Below, piece after piece: positions 13,198-16,160 of a stretch of 16,160 nucleotides of DNA. Where the stretch lies: positions 1-16,160 of the forward strand of contig HF993338.1 of NCBI GenBank assembly GCA_000433875.1, written 5' to 3'. This DNA is from Firmicutes bacterium CAG:884. GTDB lineage: Bacteria; Bacillota_I; Bacilli_A; RF39; UBA660. The notes beneath the pieces are model-generated. The model saw nothing but the letters and a program-made list of their open reading frames with translations. It ran no database searches and had not been told where the DNA came from. A program made the position numbers and the translations under genes. Every line of letters begins with the position of its first letter. Within the stretch, counting starts at the first letter, position 1.

Positions 13198-13665
13198 ATG
13201 ATAACTAAACGTAGTGTATGGTTTATGACTCTTTTTAGTTTAATAATTACTTTATCAGTTTATTATATAACTGTTCCAAGTGAAAAGGAACTTGGTAATA
13301 GTCCGGTTGTAAAGGCTGAAGAAAGTACAATTTTAACTGCTTTAAGGGTTGAATCTGATAAAGAAATGGAAAGTTTGATGAATGATTTAAGGTTTATATT
13401 ATCAGGAGTTGATACGACTAGTGAAGAAAAGAGTAAGGCTTATGATAAATTGAAGGAACTTAATATAACAAGAGGAGAAGAAGAAAAACTTGAAGAAATG
13501 ATTAAGAAAAGTTATAGTTTAGATTCCTTTGTTAAAATAAATGGTGATCAAATAAGGGTTGTTGTTTTAGCTGATAAACATGATAGTAGTGTTGCTGACA
13601 GTATTATGAAGAGTATTCAAAGTAATTTTGATTCGCCAAAATATATCTCTGTTAAGTTTGAATAG
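13198..13665 (+). CDS. spoIIIAH: Stage III sporulation protein AH (SpoIIIAH)
   Basis: SpoIIIAH is a mother-cell membrane protein that pairs with forespore SpoIIQ across the intermembrane space, forming the channel needed for engulfment and late forespore gene expression. The N-terminus KRSVWFMTLFSLIITLSVYYIT matches the Bacillus SpoIIIAH membrane segment (VWLLTMLSLVVVLSVYYI). The C-terminal ring-forming (EscJ/PrgK-like) domain shows EEKSKAYDKLKEL, EEKLEEMIKKSYS and a final GDQIRVVVLADKHDSSVADSI. At 155 aa it lacks most of the long charged linker of the 218-aa Bacillus protein. The start has a strong SD, AGGAGGA (13186-13192), 5 nt before ATG. The usual upstream spoIIIAA-AG genes are absent here; a terminator separates it from the phosphoesterases, so it is its own unit. 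Confidence 0.92.
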   Translation: MITKRSVWFMTLFSLIITLSVYYITVPSEKELGNSPVVKAEESTILTALRVESDKEMESLMNDLRFILSGVDTTSEEKSKAYDKLKELNITRGEEEKLEEMIKKSYSLDSFVKINGDQIRVVVLADKHDSSVADSIMKSIQSNFDSPKYISVKFE

Positions 13666-13669
13666 GTAC

Positions 13670-13698
13670 TTGAAAATATTATAAAAATAGTGTAGAAT
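13670..13698 (+). promoter_or_regulatory. SigA-type promoter of the two-pass membrane protein
   Basis: TTGAAA (13670-13675), 17-nt spacer, TAGAAT (13693-13698), starting 5 bp after the spoIIIAH stop. SD AGAGGTG follows. Confidence 0.65.
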
Positions 13699-13718
13699 AC
13701 TTTTAAAGAGGTGTTTTT

Positions 13719-14033
13719 ATGGTTGTATGTGGTAATACTGTTATTGGTGATACTTATGTTCAAATTATAAGAGTAGTGGTTATAATTGCAAAAATAATTG
13801 TGCCGGTTATATTAGTTGTAATGGGTATGTTAGATTTTGCAAAAGTACTTGTTTCTAAAGAAGCTAAACTAGGTGATGGTTTTAAGACATTTTTCTTAAG
13901 ATTAGTATCAGCCGCATTGTTATATTTTATAGTACCGATTGTTGAATTACTTATGAATATAATTATAAGTACTGGTGTAATTGATGAGTCTTATAATTGT
14001 GTTAGGTGTTTAGCAGAAAATAAGTGTGATTAA
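13719..14033 (+). CDS. Small two-pass membrane protein, unknown function
   Basis: A 104-aa protein with two long hydrophobic segments (about residues 15-38 and 58-88) joined by a short cytoplasm-like loop rich in Lys (SKEAKLGDGFKTF). The pattern of a first helix with IVPVILVVMGMLDFAKVL and a second with FIVPIVELLMNIII resembles TrbC/VirB2-type pilins and similar small proteins seen in uncultured Firmicutes, but I see no cleavable signal and no secretion genes nearby, so that is only a structural resemblance. Cys occurs at position 4 and three times near the C-terminus (YNCVRCLAENKCD), which suggests disulfides or metal binding on one side of the membrane. SD AGAGGTG is 5-6 nt before ATG. It has its own promoter and a terminator entangled with the parE promoter. 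Confidence 0.7.
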   Translation: MVVCGNTVIGDTYVQIIRVVVIIAKIIVPVILVVMGMLDFAKVLVSKEAKLGDGFKTFFLRLVSAALLYFIVPIVELLMNIIISTGVIDESYNCVRCLAENKCD

Positions 14034-14074
14034 AGGAAAAATAAGGTTTTGTTTGACAATTTCCTTTTTTTTTT
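14032..14074 (+). terminator. Terminator interleaved with the parE promoter
   Basis: AAAGGAAA (14032-14039) pairs with TTTCCTTT (14060-14067), followed by T residues to 14074. The 20-nt loop contains the parE -35, and the U-tract is the parE promoter spacer. The stop codon (14031-14033) enters the left arm. Confidence 0.65.
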
Positions 14075-14081
14075 GTATTAT
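14053..14081 (+). promoter_or_regulatory. SigA-type promoter of parE
   Basis: Perfect TTGACA (14053-14058), 17-nt spacer, TATTAT (14076-14081). The predicted start near 14088 is the first base of the GGTGAT SD (14088-14093). Confidence 0.8.
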
Positions 14082-14097
14082 TAATATGGTGATAAAG

Positions 14098-16014
14098 ATG
14101 GCAACAAAATATGATGAGAATTCAATCAAAATATTAGAGGGATTAGAAGCAGTTAGAAAAAGACCGGGTATGTATATTGGTTCAACTGATAAGAGAGGTT
14201 TGCACCATTTGGTATGGGAAATCGTTGATAATTCAGTTGATGAAATTATAAATGGTTATGGTAAAAAGGTAAAAATTGTTATATATAAAGATGGAAGTAT
14301 TAGTATAGAGGATGAGGGTAGAGGTGTTCCGGTTGGAATGCATTCTAGTGGTATGTCAACTCCGGAGGTTATTTATACGGTATTACACGCTGGTGGTAAG
14401 TTTGAAGAGGGAGGATACAAGGTATCTGGTGGTCTTCACGGAGTAGGCGCTAGTGTTGTTAATGCTTTAAGTAAATGGATGGAAGTTACTATTAAAAGAG
14501 ATGGTCACGAGTATTTCATTAGATTTAAAGATGGTGGTAAGGTAGATGTTCCTTTAAAACAAATTGGTAATACTAATAGAACTGGTACTAAAGTTAGATT
14601 TATGCCGGATGGTGATATTTTTGAGACTACGCGTTTTAGTTATTCGACTATTTGTGAAAGAATGCAGGAATGTGCTTTTTTACTTAAAGATATTACTATT
14701 GAAATATTAAATGAAGATGATGGACGCAACGATGTTTTCCATTATGATAATGGTTTAGAGGCTTTTGTAAATTATTTGAACGATGGAAAAACGCCTTTAC
14801 ATAAAACAACTGTGTTTGAGGGTACTAAGGATAAGATAAAGGTATGTGTTGCTTTTCAGTATACTGATACTTATGCTGAAAATATTATTTCGTTTGTTAA
14901 TAATGTTAAAACCAATGATGGTGGTACACATGAAGTTGGGTTTAAGTCAGCTTTAACTAGAGTTTTTAATGATTATGCTAGGGCTAATAAGTATTTAAAG
15001 GATAAGGATAAGAATCTAGAGGGATCTGATACTAGAGAGGGTTTAACGGCTATTATTAGTTTACAGATTCCGGAAGAGGCTTTACAGTTTGAGGGTCAAA
15101 CTAAGTCTAAGTTAGGTACGCCACAGGCTAGAACTGTTGTTGATAGTATTGTTAGTGAAAAATTACAGTTTTTCTTAGAGGAAAATAAGGCTGTTAGTAC
15201 TAATATAATGGATAAGATTATTAAGTCGAAGGTTGTTAGGGAGGCTGCGAGAAAGGCTCGTGATGAGGCTAGAAGTGGTAAAGAGAAAAACAAAAAAGAG
15301 GGTGCTTTAAGTGGTAAACTAACGCCTGCTCAGTCTAAGAATCCGAAGATAAATGAGTTATTTTTAGTCGAGGGAGATTCGGCTGGTGGAAGTGCTAAAC
15401 AGGGGCGTAATAGAAAGTTCCAGGCTATTTTACCTTTAAGGGGAAAGGTTATTAATACGGAAAAGGCTCGACTTGAAGAGATTTTAAAGAATGAAGAGAT
15501 TAATACTATTATTCATACTATTGGTGCTGGTGTTGGTAGTGATTTTAATGTTGAGGATTCTAATTATGATAAGGTTATTATTATGACCGATGCTGATGAT
15601 GATGGTGCTCATATTCAAATTTTATTACTTACTTTCTTTTATAGGTATATGAAACCTTTAGTTGAGGCTGGTCATGTTTATGTAGCGATGCCTCCTTTAT
15701 ATAAGATTACTTGTGGTAAGGAACATTATTATGTTTGGACTGATCAGGAAAGAAAGGAAATAATTGATAAGCATAAGAATCAAAAGACTGTTACTCAAAG
15801 GTATAAAGGTTTGGGTGAAATGAATGCTGAACAGTTATGGGAAACTACTATGGATCCGGATAACCGCAATTTAATTAAGGTTAGTATTACTGATGCTGCT
15901 CTTGCTGAGAAAAGGGTTAGTGTTTTGATGGGTGATAATGTTGATCCGAGAAAAGATTGGATTGAAGAGAATGTTGAATTTTCTTTGGAAGATGATTATA
16001 AAGTGAATGCGTAA
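14098..16014 (+). CDS. parE: DNA topoisomerase IV subunit B
   Basis: The ATPase subunit of topoisomerase IV, which with ParC decatenates sister chromosomes. Features in order: GHKL ATPase with EAVRKRPGMYIGS, EIVDNSVDEI, DEGRGVPVG and GGLHGVGASVVNALS; transducer domain; Toprim motifs EGDSAGGSAKQGR and DADDDGAHI; C-terminal MNAEQLWETTMDP and DPRKDWIEENV. The phrases GSTDKRGLHHLVWEIVDNS, SGKLTPAQSKNPKINEL and LRGKVINTEKARLEEILKNEEIN are ParE-type rather than GyrB-type. Length is 638 aa, normal. I set the start at 14098, where GGTGAT ends 4 nt before ATG; upstream in-frame starts fall within or before the predicted promoter. parC, its usual partner, does not obviously follow. Confidence 0.95.
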   Translation: MATKYDENSIKILEGLEAVRKRPGMYIGSTDKRGLHHLVWEIVDNSVDEIINGYGKKVKIVIYKDGSISIEDEGRGVPVGMHSSGMSTPEVIYTVLHAGGKFEEGGYKVSGGLHGVGASVVNALSKWMEVTIKRDGHEYFIRFKDGGKVDVPLKQIGNTNRTGTKVRFMPDGDIFETTRFSYSTICERMQECAFLLKDITIEILNEDDGRNDVFHYDNGLEAFVNYLNDGKTPLHKTTVFEGTKDKIKVCVAFQYTDTYAENIISFVNNVKTNDGGTHEVGFKSALTRVFNDYARANKYLKDKDKNLEGSDTREGLTAIISLQIPEEALQFEGQTKSKLGTPQARTVVDSIVSEKLQFFLEENKAVSTNIMDKIIKSKVVREAARKARDEARSGKEKNKKEGALSGKLTPAQSKNPKINELFLVEGDSAGGSAKQGRNRKFQAILPLRGKVINTEKARLEEILKNEEINTIIHTIGAGVGSDFNVEDSNYDKVIIMTDADDDGAHIQILLLTFFYRYMKPLVEAGHVYVAMPPLYKITCGKEHYYVWTDQERKEIIDKHKNQKTVTQRYKGLGEMNAEQLWETTMDPDNRNLIKVSITDAALAEKRVSVLMGDNVDPRKDWIEENVEFSLEDDYKVNA

Positions 16015-16040
16015 AAATCGAATTAATTTTCGGTTTTTTT
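16013..16040 (+). terminator. Terminator of parE
   Basis: AAAAATCGAA (16013-16022) pairs with TTCGGTTTTT (16029-16038) with one G-U pair, loop TTAATT, then T. The stop (16012-16014) enters the left arm. Confidence 0.85.
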
Positions 16041-16044
16041 TGTA

Positions 16045-16073
16045 TTGTAATATAAAACATTTTGTTGTATAAT
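16045..16073 (+). promoter_or_regulatory. SigA-type promoter downstream of parE
   Basis: TTGTAA (16045-16050), 17-nt spacer, TATAAT (16068-16073). The same -35/-10 pair and spacing occur before the EIIB-like gene. The leader to the next ATG is about 58 nt, longer than at other genes here. Confidence 0.75.
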
Positions 16074-16137
16074 TAAATAGTAGGAATTGTTAATAAGTGT
16101 ATAAAAAAACATAAAAATAGAAAGGAATGTTGATAAA

Positions 16138-16160
16138 ATGTTTGACCTAATACATACATA
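16138..16160 (+). CDS. Start of a gene cut by the window end
   Basis: ATG at 16138 opens M-F-D-L-I-H-T and runs off the window. GAAAGGA (16121-16127) lies 10 nt upstream, and a promoter precedes it. The ATG at 16128 closes after seven codons, so 16138 is the better start. parC often follows parE, but these residues do not look like a typical ParC N-terminus; the product cannot be named. Confidence 0.45.

Noticed and set aside
14026..14097. Longer N-terminus for ParE
   Set aside because: It would begin inside the upstream gene's terminator and before the parE promoter; the GGTGAT-served ATG at 14098 gives the standard ParE start.
15096..15293. Minus-strand frame inside parE
   Set aside because: Lies opposite a conserved ParE stretch; composition is that of an antisense shadow.
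1..16160. CRISPR arrays, tRNA or rRNA genes, insertion sequences
   Set aside because: The only regular repeats are in the BspA-like coding region; I found no cloverleaf, rRNA segment, transposase frame or terminal inverted repeats.

Overview
The window is a very AT-rich stretch of a low-GC Firmicutes (Bacillota) chromosome that uses the standard bacterial code; TGA ends gpr and TGG encodes Trp. Sporulation genes (gpr, spoIIIAH) and a likely Spo0A-controlled membrane kinase point to an endospore-former or a lineage that recently was one. The BspA-like surface protein, very short intergenic gaps and a ThrRS lacking its TGS domain suggest a small-genome, uncultured gut-type member. I cannot name a genus from sequence alone.

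Layout. 1-1324: 3' part of a BspA-like (DUF285) surface protein with 26-residue repeats. 1345-3145: tmcAL (-), divergent from yceD-rpmF (+), from overlapping back-to-back promoters. 3198-4633: a lone type IV prepilin-like protein (+), tail-to-tail with a SEDS (FtsW/RodA/SpoVE) gene (-). 4731-6359: a membrane-anchored EIIB-like protein without its phospho-cysteine, then a multi-pass histidine kinase preceded by two Spo0A-box-like sites. 6418-8193: rpsT (-) divergent from gpr (+), as in Bacillus, then a small membrane protein. 8194-8560: remains of a small frameshifted gene. 8562-10563: promoter, T-box riboswitch and thrS. 10564-13143: mostly non-coding spacer, a promoter with a 5'-UTR hairpin, and two overlapping HTH-metallophosphoesterase genes, one with the full catalytic set and one degenerate. 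13198-14033: spoIIIAH away from the rest of the spoIIIA operon, and a small two-pass membrane protein. 14098-16014: parE. 16045-16160: a promoter and the first codons of another gene.

How it works together. Housekeeping genes (rpmF, rpsT, thrS, tmcAL, parE) are interleaved with sporulation genes. Spo0A boxes before the kinase would fit a feedback loop on sporulation entry; spoIIIAH acts in the mother cell at the engulfing membrane; GPR acts in the spore on germination. The architecture is compact: many starts use a 3'-shifted Shine-Dalgarno (GGTGAT, 3-4 nt before the start codon), several predicted transcripts begin at or next to that SD, and most terminator hairpins contain the stop codon of the gene they end.

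Best leads for something undescribed: the active/degenerate phosphoesterase pair with N-terminal HTH domains, the 0A-box-controlled kinase next to a dead EIIB-like protein, and the fused promoter/SD and stop/terminator architecture.
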